Shown: positions 1 to 11,308 of the stretch, one piece after another
How positions within the stretch are numbered: position 1 is the first letter of the stretch
Layout: each line of letters begins with the position of its first letter
Source: Amorphophallus konjac
Taxonomy: Eukaryota > Streptophyta > Magnoliopsida > Alismatales > Araceae
NCBI GenBank assembly: GCA_022559845.1
Contig: CM040118.1
Span: 447,266,053-447,330,052 of the forward strand
Length of the DNA stretch: 64,000 nt
Direction: 5' to 3'
Translations under genes and position numbers: made by a program
The notes under the pieces: model-generated
The model's input: only the letters and a program-made list of their open reading frames with translations
Database searches by the model: none
What the model was told of the DNA's origin: nothing

Positions 1-1158
1 GGGTTCCCCGGAGAGCCAGTTACCTCGGTAGGGGTGCCGCGTGACTTGAGGGACGGTTGGACCTCATGCGTGTCCCCGGCATCTGTGCCTATCGTATGGT
101 CATCGTGAGTCTGTGCTAGTGTTCGGTCGGTGGTTTCCGTGGATTAGTCCTTACTTCCAGTGACCCTACCACTAGTCGTAGCTTTCCCACGGCACGCATG
201 TGCTGGCTCGCCTGGGAGTGGCTGAGCGGCGTACCCGAGAGGCGGTGAGTAGGCTGGTTACCGCAGGGCCCCCGCGTACTTCCGAGTCCGGGTTTAGGGG
301 GAAATACCAGCTAGAGGACAGGCCTAGGGCGTACGGTCTGAGTGTGCACACGAGGCTGAGGGTTCGGACCCGCGCTGACGAGCGTGACCTCAGCTAGTCC
401 TTGTTTTACGGTTACTTCTGGTTACTGAGTGTGTCTGAGTCTCACGCCAGGGGCGTAGTAGCTAGACACTTGTGACGCGGTATAAGACGTCAGGGGACGC
501 ATCCGGTCGTTCTTCTAGTGGGTGGTGCTCCTGTTCACTGGCAGGCGTGGACTCGCGTTTTATGGGACCGAGGTTCCGTAGTGCGGTACTATTAGAGTAG
601 ACGGCTTTTTCCGTTTATTTACTTTAGCTTGTCGGTTCTACCGTACTCTTGTTTGGTAGGGTTATCTTCTTCTTTCTCATTTTCCGTGCGAGGTGGGGAT
701 TCGCGGGATCCCTACTGGGCCAATGAGATGAGGCTCACCCCTGCTCTTCAGGTGAGGCGGGGTCGACGGGAGGCGCGGCCGAGTTTCAGCGTGGTTCTTC
801 TAGCCAGGGTTAGTTGCCAGTCTGCCAGAGCCGGGGGATGCCCCGCGTAGTTGTACTCCGGGGGATGCCCCGTGTAGTTGTACGCCGGGGGATGCCCCGT
901 GTAGTTGTTCTTTCTTTCTTGTTGACTGTACTTTCCTTTGGACATGAGACACTGTGGACCTTGTAGCAGTTTATTTATTTATATTATTATGTGCATTTTA
1001 TCTTAGATTATTGTGCTATCTCTGTGGTCGTTGCATCTTCTCTTGTACCCCCACACCACTCCTTTCTACCCTTCCGAGTCTTCGGGCTCGTGGGTTGGCG
1101 GACCGAGATTCGAGACGCGCCGGTTCCTTTCCGATACTCGGATCCTCGGGTCGTCACA
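1..1158 (+). repeat. 5' LTR of element A (3' half)
   Basis: Direct repeat of 7272-8429, ending in the canonical ...GTCACA just before the primer-binding site. The first ~1.2 kb of this LTR, including promoter and hairpin array, lies left of the window. It contains a triplet of near-identical short units around 833-905, each built on GGGGGATGCCCCG, which are small GC palindromes. Short frames within it are repeated in the other LTR and are not genes. Confidence 0.95.
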
Positions 1159-1160
1159 GC

Positions 1161-1172
1161 TGGTATCAGAGC
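1161..1172 (+). promoter_or_regulatory. Primer-binding site of A (initiator tRNA-Met)
   Basis: TGGTATCAGAGC, two bases after the 5' LTR end; it complements the 3' end of plant initiator tRNA-Met and would prime minus-strand DNA synthesis. Confidence 0.93.
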
Positions 1173-1312
1173 GAGGTTGTGGAGGTATATCGGAACTTGG
1201 AACGAATTGCAGTGGTCCAGAAGGTCCATGAATGTCCTGTACAGTCGGCGACTGGCTTAGGGTCGTGTGTTTTATTGATTTCCGGTTGCTTTTCTTTCAT
1301 GCCAGGTGTGTT

Positions 1313-4300
1313 ATGGCGCCACGGAGGAGGACTCGTGCCCAGCAGGGAGAGTCTAGTGGTGGTCCAGAGGAGCAGTGCAGGGCTTCAGTTTCCGAGGGTG
1401 TATCTAGAGATGCGAGAGCTCCAGGGATGGACGACTTCTTCCGAGGCATGTTTGATTATGTGTTTCAGCGGCAGCAGGGAGGTCAGCAGCAGGGTGGCGA
1501 AGCTGGTGAGGATCAGGCTCGAGGTGGTCGCGGTCGTGTGCTGAAGGAGTTTTTGCTGTATCAGCCTCCTTCTTTCAGTGGGCAGCCAGATCCTGAGGTG
1601 GCCAAAGAGTGGCTGGATGATGTTCAGCGGATTTTCAGTGCGATGGAGTGTTCCGAGGAGGAACAGGTGGCGTTGGCTACTCATCGCCTTCAGGGTTCGG
1701 CCCGTACTTGGTGGACGTCAGAGTGGGGTTCAGTGTTCCAGTCTCATCCTCTTCGGCAGATCGTATGGCAGGAGTTCGTCACGGCTTTCGAGCGTGCCTT
1801 CTGTCCGTCCTTTGTCAGGTCGCAGAGGTTGCGTGAGTTCATGGAGCTGACTCAGGGTGACATGTCGGTGATGCAGTACCGTGCCAGGTTTATCGAGTTG
1901 GGCCGTTATGCTCCTCATATCATGGCAGATGAGGAGGTGAAGACCGATCAGTTCGTTGGTGGTCTGAGGCTAGAGCTGAGGCATCATCTTCTTGCGTCAG
2001 GATTGACCACTTTGGATGCGGCGTGCAAGGCAGCATCGGCACTGGAGAGAGATTTGCAGAAGGTTCGAGGGCAGAGCAGTGGTAGTCAGATGCAGGCAGG
2101 TTTTGGCCAGTCGTCAGCAGTGCAGCAGTAGAGTACCGTCCAGCTCTCGACAGGTGGTTCCGTGGTGACGCAGTCTGTGGCTCCTGTGCCAGAGTCTTCA
2201 TCCTTTGGCTCTAGGCTCAAGAAGTTACTCAAGGAGGCGGGCCTCGGTGGGAGACGCCGGGGTAAGAAGGGGCAGTCACAGCAGGAGTCGTCGGCCAGTG
2301 ATCAGCAGTCCGTGGCTTTGCAGCGTCAGGGTTCGGTGTCAGGTGCTCGGGGCGGTTGTCCCAAGTGCGGTGGTTCTCATCCAGGCAGACCGTGTTCGGC
2401 GCCCGTGATTTGCTTCAGGTGCGACCAGCCAGGGCACATGGCACGTGACTGTCCGCAGAGACCGCGCCAGCCGCACGAGTTTCGGCAGCAGCAGCAGTTT
2501 CGGCCCCAGCAGTCATCTGCACAGCCGCAACAGTACCATCAGCAGGGACAGTTTCCTCAGTTGTCATGGTCAGCTACTGTGGGGAGGCAGAGATCCCGAG
2601 GCAGAGTGACTCATCTGACCAGGGCGGAGGCTGAGGCATCGCATTTGGTGGAAGGTACTCTTTCAATTTTGGGTTGTGCGGCTCGTGTTTTGTTTGATTC
2701 AGGTGCTTCTCATTCGTTCATCTCGGAGGTTTTCGCTCAGAGCGTGGAGGACCCGGTGACCGAGGTGTCCTGTGACTTGGCGATAGAGTTGCCTACCGGT
2801 GACTTCATGGTCACCCCGTACTGCTTTGAGAAGGTACCTGTGTGGGTGGAAGGGCGGAGTTTGCCGGCTAGACTCTATGCGTTACCACTTCAGGACTTCG
2901 ATGTGATTTTGGGCATGGATTGGCTCGAGGCTCATCATGCCTTGGTGGATTGCGGCTCGAAGAAGGTCTACTTTCGACAGCTTCGTGGACCCACCTTCTA
3001 TTTCCAAGGTATTCGGTCTTCCTCTTCCCGCTTGCTTATTTCGGCTATTCGTGCGCGTCGTTTGCTTGATGCAGGTTGTCAGGGCTTTCTCGCATCCGTG
3101 GTTTTGGTCGAGCGGCAGGGTCCTGAGGTGGAGGATGTTCCTGTCGTGTGCGAGTTCCCCGATGTTTTTCCCGAGGAGCTACCAGGGTTGCCACCGCAGC
3201 GAGAGATTGATTTCGTGATTGAGGTGGTGCCAGGTACGGTGCCTATGTCAAAGGCCCCTTATCGGATGGCGCCTGCCGAGTTGCGAGAGCTGAAGGCGCA
3301 GTTACAGGAGTTGCTAGCCAAGGGGTATATTCATCCTAGTTATTCCCCGTGGGGTGCGCCGGTGTTGTTTGTGAAGAAGAAGGATGGTAGTTTGAGGCTG
3401 TGCATCGACTACCGCCAGTTGAACCAGGCGACTATTAAGAACAAGTATCCGTTGCCGCGGATTGATGACTTGTTCGATCAGCTTCAGTCGGCCCAAGTGT
3501 TTTCGAGGATCGATTTGGGATCCGAGAGTCAGACGTGGGGAAGACGGCGTTTAGGTCGAGGTATGGGCATTATGAGTTTTTGGTGATGCCATTCGGGCTC
3601 ACCAATGCCCCAGCAGCGTTCATGGACTTGATGCATAGGGTGTTTCGTCCGTACTTGGACCGGTTTGTGGTCGTGTTTGTGGACGATATCCTTGTGTATT
3701 CGCGGTCTGCTGAGGAGCATGTGCAGCATTTGAGAGCGGTATTGCAGACCCTGCGCGATCACCAGTTGTATGCCAAGTACAGCAAGTGCAAGTTCTGGCT
3801 CCGAGAGGTGCACTTTCTGGGGCATGTTATTTCTGGTGATGGTGTTTCCGTGGACCCAGCCAAGGTCGAAGCGGTGGTACAGTGGCCGAGGCCGAGTTCT
3901 GTCACGGAGATTCGGAGTTTCTTGGGGCTTGCAGGCTATTATCGGAGGTTTATTCAGGATTTCTCTCGTATTGCGGCCCCGATGACCAGGCTTACGCGGA
4001 AAGAGGTGCAGTTCGTCTGGACGGAGGAGTGTGAGCGGAGCTTCATGGAGCTGAACAGATTGCTTACCACTGCTCCGGTTTTGGTGTTGCCATCTGGCTC
4101 GGGTGGTTTCGTGGTGTGTACAGATGCTTCCGGGGTAGGCCTCGGTGCTGTGTTGATGCAGCACGGGAGAGTTGTGGCGTATGCGTCGCGGCAGTTGAAG
4201 CCACATGAGGCGAACTACCCTACTCATGATCTTGAGTTGGCAGCGGTGATCTTCGCTCTGAAGATCTGGAGGCATTACTTGTACGGCGAGAGGTTTGAGC

Positions 4301-5997
4301 TTTTCACTGACCATCAGAGTTTGAGGTATGTGTTTACACAGAAGGACCTTAACCTCAGGCAGAGGAGGTGGATGGAGTACATGAAGGATTATGACGTTAC
4401 TCTGTCTTATCAGCCTGGCAGGATGAACGTCGTGGCTGATGCTCTGAGCAGGAGGGTATCGGTCAGTCGGTTGTTGTTGAGGAAGTGGAAGCTTTGGGAG
4501 CAGGTCCCGGCCATGACTTTTAGGCTCAAGGTCCCTCAGGACTAGGGTTCGGCTGTCCTTGCGAGTCTGACTGTCACGCCCGCGGTGCGTCGACAGGTGA
4601 CTGAGGCCCAGCAAGCGGACCCCGAGCTACCTCGTATTTTGTCGATGGCCGAGGTGGAGTTTGGCGAGGATGGAGCTGTGAGGTTCAGAGGTAGGTTGTA
4701 CGTTCCGGCCGAGGGGCAGGTACGGCGTACGGTTTTACGTGAGGCTCATGGGAGTCGGTATGCCGTGCATCCCGGATCGGCCAAGATGTACCAGAACCTA
4801 AAGAGGCAGTTTTGGTGGCCTGGCATGAAGAGAGATGTTGCGGAATTTGTGGCCAGGTGTTTGACCTGTCAGCAGGTGAAGGCTGAGCACCAGCGACCGG
4901 GAGGTACTCTTCAGCCCTTGGACATTCCTGCGTGGAAGTGGGACCACGTGACCACGGATTTTGTGGTTGGATTACCGAGGACGTCCAGTGGGGAGGATAG
5001 TATCTGGTTGCTAGTGGATAGACTGACGAAGACGGCGTGATTGTTACCGGTCAAGGTCAGTTGGAGCGTGCAGCGTTTGGCTCGTCTGTACGTGGAGCGG
5101 ATAGTCCCATTGCATGGAGTCCCTATCTCCATTGTATCGGATCGTGACCCCCGTTTCACTTCTGGATTCTGGAGGAGCTTCCAGAAGGCTCTAGGCACCG
5201 AGTTGGCATTCAGCTCGGCCTATCATCCTCAGTCGGACGGTCAGTGTGAGCGGACCATCCAGACTTTGGAGGACATGTTGCGAGCATGTTACTTGGAATG
5301 GCAGGGGAGTTGGACCCACCATTTGCCATTAGTGGAGTTTACCTACAACAACAGCTATCATTCGAGCATCGGTATGGCTCCCTATGAGGCGTTGTATGGG
5401 CGACCTTGTCGGACTCCGCTTGATTGGTTCGAGGTAGGCGAGCGTGCCTTGACCGGACCAGATTTGGTGCAGCAGTGCGTTGAGGTGGTGCATCTCGTTC
5501 GGCAGAAGATGTTGGCAGCTCAGAACCGGCAGAAGAGTTATGCCGATCGGAGGAGGCGACTCCTCAGCTTTATTGTGGGAGATCGAGTTTTCCTGAGAGT
5601 GTCTCCCATGAAGGGCGTGATGCGCTTCGGTAGGCGGGGGAAGCTGAGTCCCCGCTACATTGGTCCTTTTCCCATCGTTGAGCGTGTTGGGGAAGTTGCT
5701 TATCGGTTACAGCTACCTCCGGAGCTTTCCGCCGTGCATGATGTGTTCCACGTGTCGATGCTTCGGAAGTACATGCCCGATGATTCTCATGTTCTCGAGG
5801 ATGCCGTTTGGCCGGAGGTGACCCCAGATCTGTTCCTTCCGGAGTTTCCTGTTCGCATTGAGGATCGGCGGGAGCAGCGCCTGCGGAACAAGGTTATCCC
5901 TCTGGTTAAGGTGGTCTGGCAGCGTCATTCTGGCGGCGAGGCGTCTTGGGAGCGCGAGGATGAGATGCGGGAGCTGTATCCTTATTTGTTTGTGTGA
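1313..5997 (+). pseudogene. Element A gag-pol polyprotein, broken
   Basis: Start chosen at the MAPRRRTRAQQ methionine, shared by the start sites of B and C. Domains in order: gag (about 1540-1900, with the RTWW core); CCHC zinc knuckle at about 2411-2452 ([14 protein letters not shown]); aspartic protease DSG at 2696-2704; reverse transcriptase (about 3230-3960) with FVDD at 3676-3687; RNase H (about 4100-4450, starting TDASG); integrase with zinc-binding HHCC (about 4740-4880), catalytic DDE region (TTDF, SDRDPRF, then the glutamate in GQCERT); and a C-terminal chromodomain (about 5845-5990). Breaks: stop at 2129-2131 (TAG where relatives have CAG), a frameshifting deletion at ~3525, stop at 4543-4545, and stop at 5038-5040 (TGA in place of CGA). 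The frame is +2 before the deletion and +1 after it. Confidence 0.95.
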
Positions 5998-6051
5998 GTC
6001 TTTCCCCCGTCCTTGTGCCTTGTCCTTGAATTTCGAGGATGAAATTTGTTT

Positions 6052-6063
6052 AAGGGGGGAGGG
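6052..6063 (+). other. Polypurine tract of A
   Basis: AAGGGGGGAGGG one base before the 3' LTR (TGTAATGTC...). It is the plus-strand primer site in reverse transcription. The same tract precedes the 3' LTRs of C and, slightly changed, of B. Confidence 0.9.
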
Positions 6064-6403
6064 CTGTAATGTCTCGGATCTTTCGGATCCTTCGTTATGG
6101 GTCCCGGATCTGGTTTGTCGGAGTGTCCGACCCTGTTGTGTCTGAAATTTTGTTTCGGACATCTTTCGTGTTCGGATCGGCGCGATCCGGAGTCGTTTCG
6201 GAGGCCCGGAATGTGTCCGTGGCTTTTCCGTGCGCGTTTTCCGATTTCCGCGTACGGGTTTCGGCGAATCCTTCGGAACCCTGTAGCGGGTGAACCGGGT
6301 CGTTCACCAGCCCGCGAGTGGTACCGTTGCGATCAACGCGTCGAGACGGTCGAGGAGGTGCACTTTTCTATTTTTTGGTATTTATGGCATTTTTCGGATT
6401 TTC

Positions 6404-6412
6404 TATATATAT
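6404..6412 (+). promoter_or_regulatory. TATA box in A 3' LTR
   Basis: TATATATAT, ~340 bp into the LTR. The same relative position carries TATATTA (9189) and TATATAA (25562) in the LTRs of C and TATATAA (34918) in B's, which supports a real promoter rather than a chance AT run. Confidence 0.75.
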
Positions 6413-6964
6413 CAATTCTTTTTCTTTTCCTTTTACCTTTTTCTTTTCTTCTTCTCCCTCCTTCCTTCAACTGTGAGAGCTCCCCCTTCCCCGCGGCCGA
6501 TCTTCTTCTCCCCGGGCGACCGAGACGCGGCCCCTCTCACTCCGACAACGGCGTGGCAGCGGCGGCGGCGGCAAGGCGGTCCCGGTGGCGTGCTTTTCGC
6601 GGCGGGAGGCGGGGCGTTCGTGGGAGTAAAAGCTTCATCTTTGATTTCGGCGGTGATTCGGTGGATTTCGAGCTTCCTTGAGGTAGGGGGACGAATCCTT
6701 ACCCTCTTTCTAGCATTTCCCGTGATTTCTAGGCCGTGGAGAGGCCGAGAGGGGCTAGATTCATGCCGGGAGGGTTAATTCCATGTTTGGGGTTTGAGCG
6801 CCGGATCCGTCGATTCGTGGAGTTTTTGATCGATTTGGGGGCTCTAGATGCATGCTAGGTTGTTGTGGGGTGATTTCCCATTGTTTTCCCTTCACCAAAG
6901 GGGGTGAATGGGCGTGGTTTTGTGATTTTCGGCCGTAGTTCGCGAACCGGGCTCGGCCCGATGT

Positions 6965-7145
6965 CGCGCTATAGTCCAGTGGCGCGTTCTTGATGAACGC
7001 GCCATGTCGTCCGAGCGTGTCCGTCAGAGAAGACGAACAGTAAGGCGGTGAGGAACGCGCTGGCTTTGGGTAGCGCGACATGGAAGATCGCGCTAGCTTT
7101 AGCTAGCGCGTTCTTCGGTGTCGCGCTAGGGATACCTAGCGCGAC
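6965..7145 (+). repeat. GCGCG hairpin array in A LTR
   Basis: Several strong inverted repeats with related stems. 6981-7003: GGCGCGTTC / loop TTGAT / GAACGCGCC, 9-bp perfect stem. 7089-7110: CGCGCTAGCT / TT / AGCTAGCGCG, 10-bp perfect stem. 7120-7145: GTCGCGCTAGG / GATA / CCTAGCGCGAC, 11-bp perfect stem. A looser one spans about 7053-7079. The array lies 560-740 bp downstream of the TATA box, so it should be in the RNA leader. The corresponding stretch of 5' LTR is outside the window. Confidence 0.9.
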
Positions 7146-8429
7146 TATCCCCTCCCTCGAACCGTGTTTTTGCGGGTAGCGTGACCTCCGGTTGGGCGAG
7201 TGGCGGACCCGGTCGTGGCGTGTGGCCCTAGGGATGCCGTGGGCACCCAGTGAGAGCCACAGGGGTGCCCGGGGTTCCCCGGAGAGCCAGTTACCTCGGT
7301 AGGGGTGCCGCGTGACTTGAGGGACGGTTGGACCTCATGCGTGTCCCCGGTATCTGTGCCTATCGTATGGTCATCGTGAGTCTGTGCTAGTGTTCGGTCG
7401 GTGGTTTCCGTGGATTAGTCCTTACTTCCAGTGACCCTACCACTAGTCGTAGCTTTCCCACGGCACGCGTGTGCTGGCTCGCCTGGGAGTGGCTGAGCGG
7501 CGTACCCGAGAGGCGGTGAGTAGGCTGGTTACCGCAGGGCCCCCGCGTACTTCCGAGTCCGGGTTTAGGGGGAAATACCAGCTAGAGGACAGGCCTAGGG
7601 CGTACGGTCTGAGTGTGCACACGAGGCTGAGGGTTCGGACCCGCGCTGACGAGCGTGACCTCAGCTAGTCCTTGTTTTACGGTTACTTCTGGTTACTGAG
7701 TGTGTCTGAGTCTCACGCCAGGGGCGTAGTAGCTAGACACTTGTGACGCGGTATAAGACGTCAGGGGACGCATCCGGTCGTTCTTCTAGTGGGTGGTGCT
7801 CCTGTTCACTGGCAGGCGTGGACTCGCGTTTTATGGGACCGAGGTTCCGTAGTGCGGTACTGTTAGAGTAGACGGCTTTTTCCGTTTATTTACTTTAGCT
7901 TGTCGGTTCTACCGTACTCTTGTTTGGTAGGGTTATCTTCTTCTTTCTCATTTTCCGTGCGAGGTGGGGATTCGCGGGATCCCTACTGGGCCAATGAGAT
8001 GAGGCTCACCCCTGCTCTTCAGGTGAGGCGGGGTCGACGGGAGGCGCGGCCGAGTTTCAGCGTGGTTCTTCTAGCCAGGGTTAGTTGCCAGTCTGCCAGA
8101 GCCGGGGGATGCCCCGCGTAGTTGTACTCCGGGGGATGTCCCGTGTAGTTGTACGCCGGGGGATGCCCCGTGTGGTTGTTCTTTCTTTCCTGTTGACTGT
8201 ACTTTCATTTGGACATGAGACACTGTGGACCTTGTAGCAGTTTATTTATTTATATTATTATGTGCATTTTATCTTAGATTATTGTGCTATCTCTGTGGTC
8301 GTTGCATCTTCTCTTGTACCCCCACACCACTCCTTTCTACCCTTCCGAGTCTTCGGGCTCGTGGGTTGGCGGACCGAGATTCGAGACGCGCCGGTTCCTT
8401 TCCGGTACTCTGATCCTCGGGTCGTCACA

Positions 8430-8492
8430 GGGGTGGCAGTTCGAGATTCGGGTAATCGGACTTTCCCGGTGTTCAGATCTTGGGTCATTACA
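8430..8492 (+). repeat. Last 63 bp of B 5' LTR
   Basis: Matches the last ~60 bp of B's 3' LTR (48675-48737) and ends GGTCATTACA before the primer site. Everything upstream is separated by A. Confidence 0.88.
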
Positions 8493-8494
8493 GT

Positions 8495-8506
8495 TGGTAT
8501 CAGAGC
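8495..8506 (+). promoter_or_regulatory. Primer-binding site of B (initiator tRNA-Met)
   Basis: Intact TGGTATCAGAGC two bases after the LTR end. Confidence 0.9.
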
Positions 8507-8657
8507 ACGGTTGTGGATATATATATAAGAATCGTAAATAGTTGCAGTGGTCCACTAGTCCACGATGATGATGTACAGTTGGCACTGGCTTAGGGCATCG
8601 TGTGTTTTATTGATTCCGTTGTTTTCCGTGTCTTCTGTCTGTTTGTAGTAGGAGAGT

Positions 8658-8851
8658 ATGGCGCCGAGGCGGAGGACTCGCTCTCAGCAGGGACAGTCGA
8701 CAGAGGAGCAGGAGGAGCGGAGCTGAGTGCCACCAGATGCCACTGATGCAGCGAGAGTTCCAGGGGCAGAGGATTTCTTCCGGAGTATGTTTCAGTTCAT
8801 GTCTCAACAGTTTGGCGGTGATGCTGGTGAGGGCTCCTCGTCTAGGGGTGG
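8658..8851 (+). pseudogene. B gag, N-terminal fragment
   Basis: Begins MAPRRRTRSQQG, like A and C. A TGA at 8724-8726 breaks it after 22 codons. The fragment ends in GEGSSSRG, where C was inserted, and resumes at 27674. The last five bases (8847-8851, GGTGG) are C's left target duplication. Confidence 0.85.
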
Positions 8852-11306
8852 TGTAATATCCCGGACCCTTCGGATCCTTCTTTTCGGGTCTCGGATATAT
8901 TTTCTCGGAGAGTCCGACTCCGTTATGTCTGAAATTATGTTTCGGGCATCTTTCGTGTTCGGATCTGTGCGATTCGAATCAGTTTCGGAGGCCCGAAGCG
9001 TGTTTCGCGGGCTTTTCCGCGTGTTTTCCGATTCCTGCGTGTGTTTCGGTAGGACCTACGGAACCCCGTAGCGGGTGAACCGGGCCGTTCACCTAGGCAC
9101 GGGTGGTACCGTTGCGATCGGTGCGTTCCGAGGATCGCAAAATTGTAATTTTCTATTTTTTGATATTTTTCAAAATTTTGGGATTTTCTATATTATCCCA
9201 TTTCTTTTTCCTTTTTTCTTTCCCTCCGTCTTTCTTCCTCCCGTGAGCGCACCCGACCCCTCTCCGTTCCCCCTCCCGTGGACGCGGCGGTGACCCTCTC
9301 CCCGACTGTAGACGGCGGCGAGGTAACGGCACGGCGACGACGGTGGTGGCGCGGTGATCGTGGAGGCGTGCGGAGCTCGTGGAAAGCGTGAAGGAACGAG
9401 GGTTTTCAAGCATTTTCTTGTGATCAACGGCGATCCGGTGGAGCTTGGGCTCCATTGAGGTAGGGTGACGTTCCTTAGCTCTTCGCGTTCCATTCCCGTG
9501 ATTTGTAGGCCGAGGGGAGGCCGAGAGAGGGTGATTTCATGCCGAGAAGGGAAATCCATGTTTTGGGGAGTGGTCGCCCGATCTATCGTTTCAAGTCATG
9601 ATTTCACCTTTTGAGGGTCTAGATGCATGCTAGGGGTCCTAGAGGAGCTTCCCCCTTGTTTTCCCCCTCATCCATGGATGTTTGGGGGCGTGGTTTGGAT
9701 TTTTGGGTTTGTTCCTGCCGGCCCGTTTTATGGACGATTTGGCGGTCCTTCCAGAGACCGCCAGAGCCTTTGGCGGCCCAGGGTAGGTGCGCCAGAGCCT
9801 GTGGCGGCCCAAGGTGGGTGTGCCACAGCGCACTGTTTTGTCGGCATGTCCCCATGTCTTTTGGCGGCTACACGATAGACCGCCAGAAGATGTGGCGGTC
9901 GAGGGTTAGACCGCCAGAGGGCGATTTGACCGTTGATTTTTGACCGTTGATTTTAACCGTTGGGAATTGTTGGGGTGTGGCGGCCTAAGGTACGCCCGCC
10001 TCATTCTTTTGGCGGACCTAGGTAGGACCGCTATTTCCTTTGCAACCCAGGGTGTGGCGGCCCATTGTTGGACCGCTACTGTCCTTGTGGCGGCCCAATG
10101 TTGGACGGCCAGATAGTGTGGCGGCCCAAAGGTGGACCGCCAGAGATCTATGTCTGACTGGAGTTATGTTTTGTCGATTCGAGTCTCGGGTGAGTGGATC
10201 TCGATCCGCGTGCTGACCCGTGGTCTGACTGATGCTGGGCATCATGTGGGGACCACACGTGAGGGTGTCGTGAGATTCTGGGAGTTGGTATTCTCAGCTT
10301 GTGTCACCGTGAGTCCTGTCGGTACTTTGAGCGGCCCTCGTACTCTGTCCGATTTAGACGTTGTTTTTCGTTGACTAGAGAGTCTACTCCTTCAGTGACC
10401 TTCCACTAGTCGTAGCCTTCCGACACGAGAGTGGTCCCACCAGGGAGTGGTGGCGAGGCTACCCTGAGAGACGGTTTTGGACTGGTTTCCATCGGGCCCC
10501 GCGTCTACCAGCCAGAGTCCGGCTGAGGGGAAAACCAGTCAGAGGGCTAGACCAGGGACGCACGGTCTGTGTGTGCACACGTGATTGGGGGCGGTTGGAC
10601 CCGCGCTAACGAGCGCCACCCCAGCTAGTTACTTGTTCTGTGGTTACTTGTACAGTGTCCCCGTTCCACTAGGGGTCGAGGGGGACACCCGAGGTGCGGT
10701 TTAAGCCGTCAGTTGACGCATCCGGCCTTGCTTCTAGTGGTTTGGTACTCCTGTCTTGTGTGGTTGCAGTTCTTTGGCTTTTGACGAGTTGTCTCAATTT
10801 TCGTGCCGTGTGTTTGGTACTAGCCATCGTAGTAGCTTGTAGTTACTTTCCACACAATTTTCTCGATTTGCGAGGTGGGGACCGGATGATCCCTACTGAG
10901 CCTTGTGTTTTGAGGCTCATTCTCTGCGTGTTTTCACCGTGTTTCAGGTGAGACGAGGCTTCAAGGGAGTGCTTCAGAGGCTCCGCGTGGTTCAGGTGCC
11001 CAGGGTTAGTTGCCAGTTGCCAGGCCGGGGTATGCCCCGCATAGTTATACTTTTCTCTTTGGACTGTACTAGTTGTGAACTACTGTTATATTTTAACTGC
11101 TGTTATTTTTGTGGTCCATGTAATTTAATTAATGTTATTAATCGCTTCCTGCTTATTCATTTAAACTGCGTAGCTCTGCAATTCTTTTAGATTCTTGTGT
11201 ATCTCCACACCATCCTTTCAACCCTTCCGAGTCTTCGGGATCGTGGGTGGCGATTCAAGATTTGGGTTATCGGGCCTTCCCGGTGTTCGGATCTCGGGTC
11301 GTTACA
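8852..11306 (+). repeat. 5' LTR of element C, 2455 bp
   Basis: TGTAATATCCCGG ... GTCGTTACA, repeated at 25224-27673. TATA-like TATATTA at 9189-9195 followed by a T/C-rich stretch; GGCGG hairpin array at 9738-10146. Confidence 0.95.
9738..10146 (+). repeat. GGCGG...CCGCC hairpin array in C 5' LTR
   Basis: About eleven units of ~22-30 bp, each with a left arm close to TGTGGCGGCCCAA and a right arm close to TTGGACCGCCAGAG, so each folds on itself once G-U pairs are allowed. Clear units start near 9738, 9769, 9800, 9860, 9890, 9977, 10010, 10056, 10089 and 10119. Spacing is irregular and unit sequence varies while the arms stay complementary. Compared with A's LTR, the block starts at the same place after a shared GTCTAGATGCATGCTAG stretch. 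Confidence 0.88.
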
Positions 11307-11308
11307 GC

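Larger units (their letters stand above)
1..8429 (+). mobile_element. Element A: Tekay/Del-type Ty3/gypsy chromovirus, left end outside window
   Basis: LTR retrotransposon with partial 5' LTR (1-1158), tRNA-Met primer site, one gag-pol frame, polypurine tract and complete 3' LTR (6065-8429). The 5' LTR piece aligns base for base, without indels, to 7272-8429; I counted about 9 substitutions in 1158 bp, so the insertion is recent. The element lies in the 5' LTR of element B: directly after 8429 comes the last ~60 bp of a B-family LTR followed by B's own primer site. The target duplication cannot be checked because the left flank is outside the window. The C-terminal chromodomain and domain order place it in the Tekay/Del clade. 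It is coding-dead (three stops, one frameshifting deletion). Confidence 0.93.
6065..8429 (+). repeat. 3' LTR of element A, 2365 bp
   Basis: Starts TGTAATGTCTCGG and ends GTCGTCACA. Its last 1158 bp repeat positions 1-1158. Layout: U3 of about 340 bp, TATA box at 6404, a T/C-rich stretch at 6410-6480, then a long presumed transcribed part with a hairpin block at 6965-7145. Its first ~330 bp and its distal part (around 7610-7690) resemble the LTRs of B and C, so these are sister families. Confidence 0.95.

Noticed and set aside
200..397. 65-codon frame repeated exactly at 7471-7668
   Set aside because: Lies in both LTRs of A; identity reflects the recent LTR duplication, not coding constraint.
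3529..4614. Minus-strand frame of 361 codons opposite A pol
   Set aside because: Antisense shadow of RT/RNase H; no family resemblance.
9623..9943. Overlapping frames around the hairpin block of C LTR
   Set aside because: Within LTR, GC-rich repeat sequence, no domain.
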